Assembly: GCA_949293265.1 (NCBI GenBank)
Contig: CASFCK010000002.1
Span: 1-64,000 of the forward strand
Source: an uncultured bacterium
GTDB taxonomy: Bacteria; Bacillota_I; Bacilli_A; Acholeplasmatales; Anaeroplasmataceae
Direction: 5' to 3'
Length of the DNA stretch: 64,000 nucleotides
Shown: one piece after another, positions 37,237-44,666 of the stretch
Position numbering within the stretch: position 1 is the stretch's first letter
How the letters are laid out: every line of letters starts with the position of its first letter
The notes under the pieces: generated by a model
The model's database searches: none
What the model was told of the DNA's origin: nothing
The model's input: only the letters and a program-made list of their open reading frames with translations
Position numbers and translations under genes: made by a program

Positions 37237-38250
37237 ATGATTAGAATTGGTGTAGATGCAATGGGTGGTGATTATGGCTTAGATGCAACCATAAAAGCCA
37301 GTTTAGATATAATTAAAAATTTTAAAGACATAGAAATAGTTTTATATGGTAAAGAAGAAGAAATCAAACCACGTCTTACAAGCAATGAACGAATTGAAAT
37401 TGTTAATTGCCCTAAGGTCTTAGATATGGGTGAACATGATCCAATTATAGCTATTCGTAAAGATCGTAAAGAAGCCTCTTTATGTGTCTTAATGACAGAT
37501 GCTCGCAATAAAAAGGTTGATTGTGTAGTTACATCAGGCCCTACGCAATGTGTAGTTGTTGCTGCTCATTTATTGATTAGAAGATTAGAACAAGTTGAAA
37601 GAATTGCTTTGTGCCCAATTATTCCTAATTTAGATGGAAAACCACGGTTATTACTAGACGTAGGTGCTAATACAAGCTTAAAGCCAGAACATATTTCTTT
37701 ACTTGCTCAATTTGCTACTGTAGTTGCTGAAAAAGTTTTAGGCTATAAAAACCCTAAAGTAGGGCTTTTGAATATTGGAGCGGAAGAAGGCAAAGGTAGA
37801 GAAGTTGACAAGGAAACTTATGAGGTTTTAAAAAACAATTCTAAAATTAATTTCTATGGTAATGTTGAAGCTAATGAAGTGTTAATGAGCCCAACAGAAA
37901 TTATTATAAATGATGGATTTACCGGCAACGTTTGCATGAAAACTATGGAAGGCACAGCTAAGGCTATGGCTAAAATGTTAAAAGAAGAAATTAAGTCGAG
38001 TTTAGGTGGTAAAATAGGATACTTATTTATGCGCAAAAACTTAAAACGCTTTGCTAAAAGAATGGATTCAAAAGAAATTGGTGGAGCTATGTTATTAGGT
38101 CTTGGTACACCAGTTATTAAAGCTCATGGTAATTCAGATGCTTATGCTTTTTATAACGCGATAATTCAAGGTATAAACATGGTTAAAAATGACGTTATAG
38201 GTAATGTTTTAGCTTCCTTACCAAGTGAGGATGGCAATGGAACTAACTGA
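37237..38250 (+). CDS. plsX: Phosphate acyltransferase PlsX
   Basis: Makes acyl-phosphate from acyl-ACP for PlsY. N-terminus IRIGVDAMGGDYG, middle VTSGPTQCVVVAAH and LDVGANTSLKPEH, NIGAEEGKGRE, and INDGFTGNVCMKTMEG are all PlsX hallmarks. 337 residues. GGAGG precedes the ATG. It ends in TGA, showing that TGA is a stop codon here. In this operon fabD, fabG and acpP, often found after plsX, are absent and rnc follows directly. Confidence 0.95.
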   Translation: MIRIGVDAMGGDYGLDATIKASLDIIKNFKDIEIVLYGKEEEIKPRLTSNERIEIVNCPKVLDMGEHDPIIAIRKDRKEASLCVLMTDARNKKVDCVVTSGPTQCVVVAAHLLIRRLEQVERIALCPIIPNLDGKPRLLLDVGANTSLKPEHISLLAQFATVVAEKVLGYKNPKVGLLNIGAEEGKGREVDKETYEVLKNNSKINFYGNVEANEVLMSPTEIIINDGFTGNVCMKTMEGTAKAMAKMLKEEIKSSLGGKIGYLFMRKNLKRFAKRMDSKEIGGAMLLGLGTPVIKAHGNSDAYAFYNAIIQGINMVKNDVIGNVLASLPSEDGNGTN

Positions 38251-38902
38251 TTTATGTAAAAAATTAGATGTTGATTATCTAAAAATTAAAAATCACTTAG
38301 AAACTGCCTTAACCCATTCTAGTTATGGCAATGAGCATCATAAAGATTATAATGAGCGGCTTGAATATTTAGGTGATGCCGTTTTAGAGCTTTGTATGTC
38401 AACTTATTTATATTATAGTTATAGTTCACAAGAAGGAATATTGACTAAAAAAAGAGCTCAAGCGGTTAGAGAAGAAGCTCTAAATATCTATGCTGAAAAA
38501 ATTGAATTAAATAAATATTTACTTCTTGGTAAGGGCGAAGAAAAAACAGGTGGTCGTTTTAATAAAGCGATCATTGCTGATGCATTCGAGGCTGTATTAG
38601 GAGCTATTTATATTACATATGATTTTAATAAAGTGTATAGTGTGTTTAATAAACTTATAGTTCCATATCTCAATGAAGTTTTAGATATTAAAGATTATAA
38701 ATCTATTTTTCAAGAAGAAATGCAATCAGAAAAACGAAGTATTAAATATCTTATTAGTAAAGAAACAGGTCCGGCTAACGACAAGACCTTTGAAGCTTTA
38801 GTATATGTAGATGATTTAATTTATGGTAAAGGTATAGGTAAAACTAAAAAAGAAGCTGAACAAAATGCTGCTAAAGAAGCGTTATTAAAAAGAGCTAAGT
38901 AG
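38237..38902 (+). CDS. rnc: Ribonuclease III
   Basis: Double-strand-specific endonuclease for rRNA and mRNA processing. The signature ERLEYLGDAVLEL is at residues 40-52, and the second acidic cluster lies in KAIIADAFEAVLGAIY. A C-terminal dsRNA-binding domain ends GIGKTKKEAEQNAAKEALL. The frame extends to a GTG at 38225 and an ATG at 38231, but AGTGAGG at 38224-38230 suits the ATG at 38237 best, giving 221 residues and a 14-base overlap with plsX. Confidence 0.94.
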   Translation: MELTDLCKKLDVDYLKIKNHLETALTHSSYGNEHHKDYNERLEYLGDAVLELCMSTYLYYSYSSQEGILTKKRAQAVREEALNIYAEKIELNKYLLLGKGEEKTGGRFNKAIIADAFEAVLGAIYITYDFNKVYSVFNKLIVPYLNEVLDIKDYKSIFQEEMQSEKRSIKYLISKETGPANDKTFEALVYVDDLIYGKGIGKTKKEAEQNAAKEALLKRAK

Positions 38903-38911
38903 GGTGATATA

Positions 38912-39523
38912 ATGATTTATCAATTATATATTGATGGCTATTTTAACTATAAAAACTTTTTATATGATAATGCCTTAGCACTTGGATTAGCACCAAGTGA
39001 TGTATTAGTTTTAATTTATTTATTAGATGAATATAAAATGGGTAACAAAAAAATAAATATAGCTGATATAGAAAATAAAATATTGTTACATAAAAATGAA
39101 ATTAGTAATGTTTTATCTAATTTATTAGAAAAGTCTTTTTATAATGTAGTATTAGTTAATCAAAATAATATCTTAGAAGAAGAAATAACGATTGAGCCAT
39201 TTATTAAAAAAGTAGAAGAATTTTATAAAAATAATGATGATAATACTACGAATAAAAAAATATTTAGCTTAATTGAAAAGAAAAGTAAAAGACTATTATC
39301 TGCTACTGATTATGAAAACATTAATAATTTAATTGTTATAGAAAATTATGATTATAATGATTTTGTAAGCACTATTAATTATTTAGAAAAGGCTAAATTA
39401 GATGTTTCAGTAAGAAATATTATTAAATATATAGAAAAGAAAGTAATAAGTAATAATCCTAATAATCAAGATAAAGAAGTTGTTAATGAATTACTTTCCT
39501 TATTTAAAAAGAAACATGAATAA
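38912..39523 (+). CDS. dnaD: DnaD-like primosomal protein
   Basis: 203 residues. The N-terminal winged-helix region (LAPSDVLVLIYLLDEY, IENKILLHKNEISNVLSNLLEK) and the C-terminal helical domain (LIVIENYDYNDFVSTINYLEKA) match DnaD/DnaB-type helicase-loading proteins. It precedes nth with an 8-base overlap, the same pair as in B. subtilis, which supports DnaD over the related DnaB or phage proteins. The C-terminal YxxxIxxxW-type motif is only weakly recognisable. Confidence 0.75.
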   Translation: MIYQLYIDGYFNYKNFLYDNALALGLAPSDVLVLIYLLDEYKMGNKKINIADIENKILLHKNEISNVLSNLLEKSFYNVVLVNQNNILEEEITIEPFIKKVEEFYKNNDDNTTNKKIFSLIEKKSKRLLSATDYENINNLIVIENYDYNDFVSTINYLEKAKLDVSVRNIIKYIEKKVISNNPNNQDKEVVNELLSLFKKKHE

Positions 39524-40157
39524 AATTAAAGCTTTAAAAATAATAGATTATTTAGAAAAATTGTATCCTACTTATCATAATTTTTTAAATTATAGTAATA
39601 ATTATGAATTGTTATTAGCTGTAAGTTTATCTGCCCAAACCACTGATAAAAGCGTTAATAATGTAACTCCACTATTATTTGATAAATATAAAAGTCCTTT
39701 AGAACTTGCTAATGCTAATTATGATGATGTATATCAAATTATTAAACAACTTGGTCTTGCCAAAACTAAAGCCAAAAACATTATTGCTTTAGCTAAAACT
39801 TTGAATGACAAATTTAATGGTATCGTACCTAATACAAATAAAGAATTAGAAACATTACCGGGGGTAGGAAGGAAGACTGCTAATGTTGTGATGGCACTAG
39901 GTTTTAATATTCCTGCTTTTCCGGTTGATACACATGTTAATAGATTAGCGATTAGACTTGGTTTTGCTAAAGAAGAAGATAACATTTTAAAGGTAGAAGA
40001 AAAACTAAAAAAATATATACCTAAAGAAAGGTGGATTAAGGCACATCATCAATTCATATTGTTTGGTCGAAATATATGTCAAGCTAGGAATCCTAAATGT
40101 GAATTATGTGAGCTTAAAGAATTGTGCAAGTATGAAGGTAGAAGAAAAAATAGTTGA
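39516..40157 (+). CDS. nth: Endonuclease III
   Basis: Base-excision repair glycosylase/AP lyase for oxidised pyrimidines. LLAVSLSAQTTDKSVN, the helix-hairpin-helix LETLPGVGRKTANVV with catalytic Lys, and PVDTHVNRLAIRLG with catalytic Asp are present. The 4Fe-4S cluster cysteines follow the C-x6-C-x2-C-x5-C spacing at the end (CQARNPKCELCELKELC). The start at 39516 (MNKIKALKII) gives 213 residues; a longer frame to 39480 has no homology. Overlaps dnaD by 8 bases and pncC by 26. Confidence 0.94.
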   Translation: MNKIKALKIIDYLEKLYPTYHNFLNYSNNYELLLAVSLSAQTTDKSVNNVTPLLFDKYKSPLELANANYDDVYQIIKQLGLAKTKAKNIIALAKTLNDKFNGIVPNTNKELETLPGVGRKTANVVMALGFNIPAFPVDTHVNRLAIRLGFAKEEDNILKVEEKLKKYIPKERWIKAHHQFILFGRNICQARNPKCELCELKELCKYEGRRKNS

Positions 40158-40605
40158 GATTTTAACAGAAAAGAAATGGCACATTGCTTGTGCCGAATCA
40201 TGTACAGGTGGTTTAGTGGCATCTAGGTTAATTGATGTTGCTGGTGTTTCTAATGTACTTAATTTAAGTATTATTACATATGCTAATGATGCTAAAACTA
40301 AATTTTTAAATGTTTCGCCAAATACTATTAAAAAACATGGTGTAGTTAGTGAAGAAGTAACTAGAGAAATGGCTAAAGGGATTGCTAAACTTGCAGCATC
40401 TGAAGTTGGTATAGCTACTTCTGGTATTGCCGGACCTGGTGGAGGAACTAAATTTAAACCGGTAGGAATGGTTTGTTTTGGCTTATTTATAAAAGATAAG
40501 GTTTATACTTATACTAAATATTTTAGTAATCTTAGTAGAAATGAAGTTAGACAAGCGGCAGTAGAATTTGTATTAAATAAATTATTTGAATTAATAGGCT
40601 TTTAA
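40132..40605 (+). CDS. pncC: Stand-alone CinA C-terminal domain, nicotinamide-nucleotide amidohydrolase
   Basis: 157 residues. The typical N-terminus EKIVEILTEKKWHIACAESCTGG leads to KHGVVSEEVTREMAKG, TSGIAGPGGGT and KPVGMVCFGL, all CinA-C hallmarks. The enzyme deamidates NMN to nicotinate mononucleotide, the NadD substrate, so it links to nadD and nadE in this window. There is no CinA N-terminal domain, and the gene is away from pgsA-recA where full cinA lies in B. subtilis. The ATG at 40132 overlaps nth by 26 bases; a longer frame upstream is nth shadow. Confidence 0.88.
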   Translation: MKVEEKIVEILTEKKWHIACAESCTGGLVASRLIDVAGVSNVLNLSIITYANDAKTKFLNVSPNTIKKHGVVSEEVTREMAKGIAKLAASEVGIATSGIAGPGGGTKFKPVGMVCFGLFIKDKVYTYTKYFSNLSRNEVRQAAVEFVLNKLFELIGF

Positions 40606-40617
40606 GCCTATTTTTTT
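40593..40617 (+). terminator. Terminator at the pncC stop
   Basis: AATAGGCT / AGCCTATT with T7; the stem includes the stop codon. Confidence 0.85.
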
Positions 40618-40628
40618 AAGCAAATTTA

Positions 40629-40657
40629 TATACATATAGGGGGTATAGGTATATAAT
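40629..40657 (+). promoter_or_regulatory. csoR-copA promoter with CsoR-type operator
   Basis: TATAAT at 40652-40657 with TATACA at 40629-40634 17 bases upstream. The spacer carries ATATAGGGGGTATAG, a G-tract between short flanking AT repeats, like known CsoR copper operators (TACCC..GGGGGTA type). Repressor binding would block the -35/-10 region until Cu(I) releases it. Confidence 0.72.
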
Positions 40658-40676
40658 ATAACTAAGGAGGATTATT

Positions 40677-40952
40677 ATGGAGCATACTTATCGTAAAGAA
40701 GAATTTAAAAATAAATTAAATAATCGCATTAATAGAATAAGTGGTCAACTTGAAGGCATAAAAAGAATGATTGAGGAAGATAGATATTGCCCAGAAATAT
40801 TAAATCAATTAAGAGCCTGTATTAATTCATTAAAAAGTTTAGAAGTTGTAATTTTAAATAATCATTTACAAAACTGTGTTGTTAATAAAATACAAAATGG
40901 AGACTTAAAAGTTTTAGACGAAATAAGTGAATTATTAAGGAGAGAACTATGA
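40677..40952 (+). CDS. csoR: Copper-sensing repressor CsoR
   Basis: A 91-residue DUF156-family all-helical repressor. The Cu(I) ligands of CsoR are present: Cys38 in DRYCPEIL, and His63 and Cys67 in NNHLQNCV (the H-x3-C pattern), with the preceding Tyr37. This set separates copper CsoR from FrmR and RcnR, which differ in ligands. It is the first gene of an operon with copA (start overlap of 4 bases, ATGA-type), and a G-rich operator lies in its own promoter, so autoregulation is expected. Confidence 0.92.
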   Translation: MEHTYRKEEFKNKLNNRINRISGQLEGIKRMIEEDRYCPEILNQLRACINSLKSLEVVILNNHLQNCVVNKIQNGDLKVLDEISELLRREL

Positions 40953-43384
40953 AACAAAAGTTCGATGTTAAAGGAATGACGTGTGCCGCTTGCCAAGCTC
41001 ATGTCTTAAAAGCAGTTAGTTCAGTTAAAGGTGTAAATGAGTGTAATGTTAATTTATTAGCTAATAATATGTTTGTTACATATGACGAAAATGTTTGTGA
41101 TAGTAAAAGCATAATTAAAGCTGTTTCTAAAGCGGGATATAAAGCTGTTTTACCTGGTGAAAAACAAGAAAAAGAAGATAAAGACAACGCTTTGTTAAAG
41201 CTAATTATAGCTTTTATTTTCTTGTTGCTTTTAATGTATGTTTCAATGGGACATATGCTAAATTTACCATTACCAGGTTTCATAAATGATAGTGCACTAA
41301 ATTATGCCTTTACCCAATTATTATTAATTTTGCCGATTGTGTTTATATATCGTAATTATTATGTTAGTGGATTTAAGAAATTAATAAAAGGTCCTAATAT
41401 GGACACATTAATAGCTATAGGCTCAACTGCCTCTTTATTATATGGTGTTTTTGCAATCTATATGTTAGGATATGGTTATTACATTAATGATGAGACTATA
41501 ATTGCAAATTATAGACATAACTTATATTTTGAATCAGCTGGTATGATCTTAACTTTAGTATCACTTGGCAAATATTTAGAAGGTTTATCTAAGAAAAAAA
41601 CAACAAAAGCAATCGAAGAGTTAATTGATTTAGTACCAGATACAGCAACAATATTAAGAGATGGGAAAGAAATTGTTATTAAGGCAAGTGAAGTAAAAAA
41701 AGATGAAGTAATCATAGTTAAAAAGGGTGAAAAAATACCAGTTGATGCAGTAATTATCGAAGGTAGTGGTTCATTTTATGAAGCTAACATTACTGGTGAA
41801 AGTATGCCAAAAGAAAAAACAGTTTCAGCAAATATCTATGCTTCAACAATCATGGAAGCCGGATATATAAAAGCTAAAGCAACTAAAGTTGGAGAAGATA
41901 GTTCGATCTGGCAAATTATTAAATTAGTAGAAGAAGCTAGTGAATCAAAAGCACCAATTTCAAAAATGGTTGATAAGGTTTCTTTCTTCTTTGTTCCGAC
42001 AATTATCTTAATCAGCATAGTCGTTTTAATTACTTTTTTATCACTTAATTATAGTTTTGAACTAGCCTTTAATTTTGCAATTAGTGTATTAGTAATTGCT
42101 TGCCCATGTGCACTTGGTTTAGCAACACCAGTAGCAATAATGGTCGGAACAGGTAAAGGAGCGAAAAACGGTCTATTAATTAAAAATGCAGCTGTTTTAG
42201 AAAATGCAGGACACATTAAAAAAGTGATTTTAGATAAAACAGGAACTATAACTAACGGTATGCCTATTGTCACAGATTTTAAAGGTGATAAAGAAGCATT
42301 AGATATTTTATATAGCTTAGAAAACAAATCAGAACACCCACTAGCTAAAGCTATAATTGACTATGCAAAATTAGAAAATGCTAACTTATATGAAGTTAAA
42401 AACTTTAAGGCCTTAGATGGTCTTGGTCTAGTTGGAGAAATAAAAAAACAAACATATTATGTTGGTAATATGAATTTAGCTAAACAATTAGCAATTAATA
42501 CGACTAAAATTGAAAGTGAAATAAATTCTTTAGCTAATAATGCTAAAACTCCACTCTTACTATTAACAAAAGATAAAATATTAGGATTAATAGCTGTAAA
42601 GGATGAAGTAAAAAAATCTAGCAAAGAAGCTATAAAATTATTAAATGAATTAAAAGTTGAAGTCATAATGTTAACTGGTGATAATGCACAAACTGCTAAA
42701 GTTGTAGCTGAAGAAGTTGGAATTAAAAAAGTAGTAGCTAATGTTTTGCCAGAAGATAAATTAAAGATAATAAGAGAACAACGTCATGATAAAAAACATC
42801 TAGTAGCTATGGTAGGTGATGGTGTAAATGATGCTCCAGCTCTAACCGAAGCTGATTTAGGTATAGCAATAGGTGGTGGTTCTGATATTGCGATTAATAG
42901 TTCAGATATAATTTTAGTTAAGAATGATTTATTAGATGTAATAAATGTAATAAAATTATCAAAAAGAATAATGTTAACAATCAAATTAAACTTATTTTGG
43001 GCTTTTATCTATAACGTTATAGGTATAATACTCGCTTCTGGTATTTTTTATCAAAGTTTCAATATTAGTTTAAATCCGATGATTGCTTCATTATGTATGT
43101 CATTTTCTAGTGTATTTGTAGTGTTAAATGCTTTAACAATAAACTTATTTAAAGTCAAGGACATTAAGGAGGAGGTGAAATTTGTGGAATATAGACTTTC
43201 TGTAGAAGGTATGAGCTGTATGCATTGTCAAAAACATGTTAAAGAAGCTTTAGAAAAAGTTAAAGGTGTAAAACAAGTAGAAGTTTCCTTAGAAAAAAAA
43301 GAAGCTTTAGTAACATGTAAAGATAAAGTCACTAAAGAAGATTTAATTGAAGCTGTAAAAAATGCCGGTTATGAGGCTTTTTAA
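40949..43384 (+). CDS. copA: P1B copper-exporting ATPase with HMA domains at both ends
   Basis: Membrane Cu(I) efflux pump. Residues 1-67 are an HMA domain with GMTCAAC (Cys12, Cys15). The transmembrane part contains the CPC copper site in IACPCALGLATP near residue 385. TGES is in ANITGESMPKE; the phosphorylated Asp is in LDKTGT near 428; HP is in SEHPLAKAI; GDGVNDAPAL closes the P domain. Unusually, a second HMA domain (residues about 746-811, GMSCMHC with Cys757 and Cys760) follows the last transmembrane helices; most CopA proteins have HMA domains only at the N-terminus. This C-terminal domain is the size of free CopZ and has its own ribosome site (see nested feature). Confidence 0.95.
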   Translation: MKQKFDVKGMTCAACQAHVLKAVSSVKGVNECNVNLLANNMFVTYDENVCDSKSIIKAVSKAGYKAVLPGEKQEKEDKDNALLKLIIAFIFLLLLMYVSMGHMLNLPLPGFINDSALNYAFTQLLLILPIVFIYRNYYVSGFKKLIKGPNMDTLIAIGSTASLLYGVFAIYMLGYGYYINDETIIANYRHNLYFESAGMILTLVSLGKYLEGLSKKKTTKAIEELIDLVPDTATILRDGKEIVIKASEVKKDEVIIVKKGEKIPVDAVIIEGSGSFYEANITGESMPKEKTVSANIYASTIMEAGYIKAKATKVGEDSSIWQIIKLVEEASESKAPISKMVDKVSFFFVPTIILISIVVLITFLSLNYSFELAFNFAISVLVIACPCALGLATPVAIMVGTGKGAKNGLLIKNAAVLENAGHIKKVILDKTGTITNGMPIVTDFKGDKEALDILYSLENKSEHPLAKAIIDYAKLENANLYEVKNFKALDGLGLVGEIKKQTYYVGNMNLAKQLAINTTKIESEINSLANNAKTPLLLLTKDKILGLIAVKDEVKKSSKEAIKLLNELKVEVIMLTGDNAQTAKVVAEEVGIKKVVANVLPEDKLKIIREQRHDKKHLVAMVGDGVNDAPALTEADLGIAIGGGSDIAINSSDIILVKNDLLDVINVIKLSKRIMLTIKLNLFWAFIYNVIGIILASGIFYQSFNISLNPMIASLCMSFSSVFVVLNALTINLFKVKDIKEEVKFVEYRLSVEGMSCMHCQKHVKEALEKVKGVKQVEVSLEKKEALVTCKDKVTKEDLIEAVKNAGYEAF
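43184..43384 (+). CDS. Nested CopZ-like copper chaperone from internal start in copA
   Basis: In the copA frame, GTG at 43184 begins a 66-codon stretch encoding a complete CopZ-type domain (VEYRLSVEGMSCMHC to KNAGYEAF). It is preceded by AAGGAGGAGGTGA at 43166-43178, which includes an 8-base perfect match to the 16S 3' end (GGAGGTGA); from the core GGAGG to GTG is 8 bases. The Shine-Dalgarno is built from codons AAG GAG GAG GTG for K-E-E-V, whereas AAA and GAA dominate in the rest of the gene, hinting at selection for the RNA signal. No separate copZ gene is adjacent. Expression of the short product is inference. Confidence 0.5.
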   Translation: MEYRLSVEGMSCMHCQKHVKEALEKVKGVKQVEVSLEKKEALVTCKDKVTKEDLIEAVKNAGYEAF

Positions 43385-43412
43385 CTAGAAGTTTTCTTCT
43401 AGTTTTTTTTAT
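43383..43412 (+). terminator. Terminator after csoR-copA
   Basis: AACTAGAAG, loop TTTT, CTTCTAGTT, T-run; it overlaps the copA stop codon. Confidence 0.88.
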
Positions 43413-43478
43413 GGTGTTTTCCCATATTTGCTTAAAAAAATCAAATTTTTTGTGTATATATATAATGAGGTGTAAAAT

Positions 43479-44657
43479 ATGGGTTTAAAAGAAGAAATAA
43501 CTAAGAGATTTAAAGAAGATAATTTAAATTATGCCGCTATAGGGGCAGAGATAAAAAGGCATCGTCTAGCTATGTCAAAAACATTATCTTCGATAGCAGA
43601 TGAAAATTGTAGTGTGTCATATTTATGTAAGATTGAACGAAATCAAGTTAAACCAAGTTTAAAGTATTTAAATGAAATATGTAAAAAAGTAAATATAAGT
43701 AAATCTAATATTAATTATTTATTAAACAGTAAAGAAATGTTATTAGAAGCAATTAAAATGTTTTACTTTAAAGATTTAACTAATAAAGAAATCTATGAAG
43801 AAAAAATCCAAGGACTAGATAACTATCGGACAGAAATAATAAGATTAATCTTTTCTTTAATAAGTAATGATTTAATAACGGCTAGTAAAATAATAAATAA
43901 AATATGGCGTTTAATTAGTTCGTTAGCTGATTTTGACCTTATGGTTTTTGCAGGGTTTTATGGTATTTTTAAATTTTTAACTAAGGAATATGTTGAAGCT
44001 GCTGATTATTTAAAGTTAGCATTAGAATTTAATATCGAAGTAGATTATTTTAAGCCTACTATTTTACAATTTTTATTTAAAATTTGTTTTATTATAGGTT
44101 CAAAATCAATTTATAAATATTATAAATTATTAGAAGAAGAAAAAATGAAATATGGAGAAAATTTATCATTAGATGAGGTTTATTATTATTTATGTTTATT
44201 TTATTTAAATAATTATGATGATAAAGAATTTAAAAAAAATAAAATTAAAATTAAAAACAAAAGTTTTAGTTATAATTTAGAGATTTTAGCTAATTTAATG
44301 TTTAAAACAAAACTAGAAAATGTAAATGTATTTAATCTAAATGATTACGTTAAAATATTATACTTATTAGAAACAAACGACAAAGATCTCCTAAATATTA
44401 TCGAAAATGCTAATTTAGATAGTGATAATAAAATATATTATAAATATTTATATTATAAAAAACATGATCTAGAAGAGGCATATTCTTTCTTGTTAAATAT
44501 TGCTTATCCTTATGCAATAATTAAAAACTTATATGAAAGAGCAAGATATTATTTAAACGAAATGATAAATAGTATATTTAGGACTAATAAATACAAAAAG
44601 TTTTTTGATATGTATCGGGAATTAGACAAAGTATATGAAATTATTAGTAACATATAG
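43479..44657 (+). CDS. XRE regulator with helical-repeat sensor region
   Basis: 392 residues. About 17-70 is an XRE helix-turn-helix (AEIKRHRLAMSKTLSSIA, SVSYLCKIERNQVKPS). The remaining roughly 300 residues are helical, Leu/Tyr/Lys-rich and look like TPR-type repeats, the layout of Rgg/PlcR/RNPP-like or related Firmicutes regulators that sense peptides or proteins; no sequence motif proves a peptide ligand. GAGGTG lies before the ATG. The next gene, 10 bases downstream, encodes a secreted Ig-like repeat protein, a likely target or functional partner. The pair is not a known conserved operon to me. Confidence 0.75.
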   Translation: MGLKEEITKRFKEDNLNYAAIGAEIKRHRLAMSKTLSSIADENCSVSYLCKIERNQVKPSLKYLNEICKKVNISKSNINYLLNSKEMLLEAIKMFYFKDLTNKEIYEEKIQGLDNYRTEIIRLIFSLISNDLITASKIINKIWRLISSLADFDLMVFAGFYGIFKFLTKEYVEAADYLKLALEFNIEVDYFKPTILQFLFKICFIIGSKSIYKYYKLLEEEKMKYGENLSLDEVYYYLCLFYLNNYDDKEFKKNKIKIKNKSFSYNLEILANLMFKTKLENVNVFNLNDYVKILYLLETNDKDLLNIIENANLDSDNKIYYKYLYYKKHDLEEAYSFLLNIAYPYAIIKNLYERARYYLNEMINSIFRTNKYKKFFDMYRELDKVYEIISNI

Positions 44658-44666
44658 GAGCAAAAA

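Noticed and set aside
37237-38250. Mycoplasma-type code (TGA as Trp)
   Set aside because: plsX, ruvX, leuS and others end at TGA at sensible positions and tryptophans are TGG.
40999-42984. Several minus-strand open frames inside copA
   Set aside because: Shadows of the well-supported copA frame, without ribosome sites or recognisable products.
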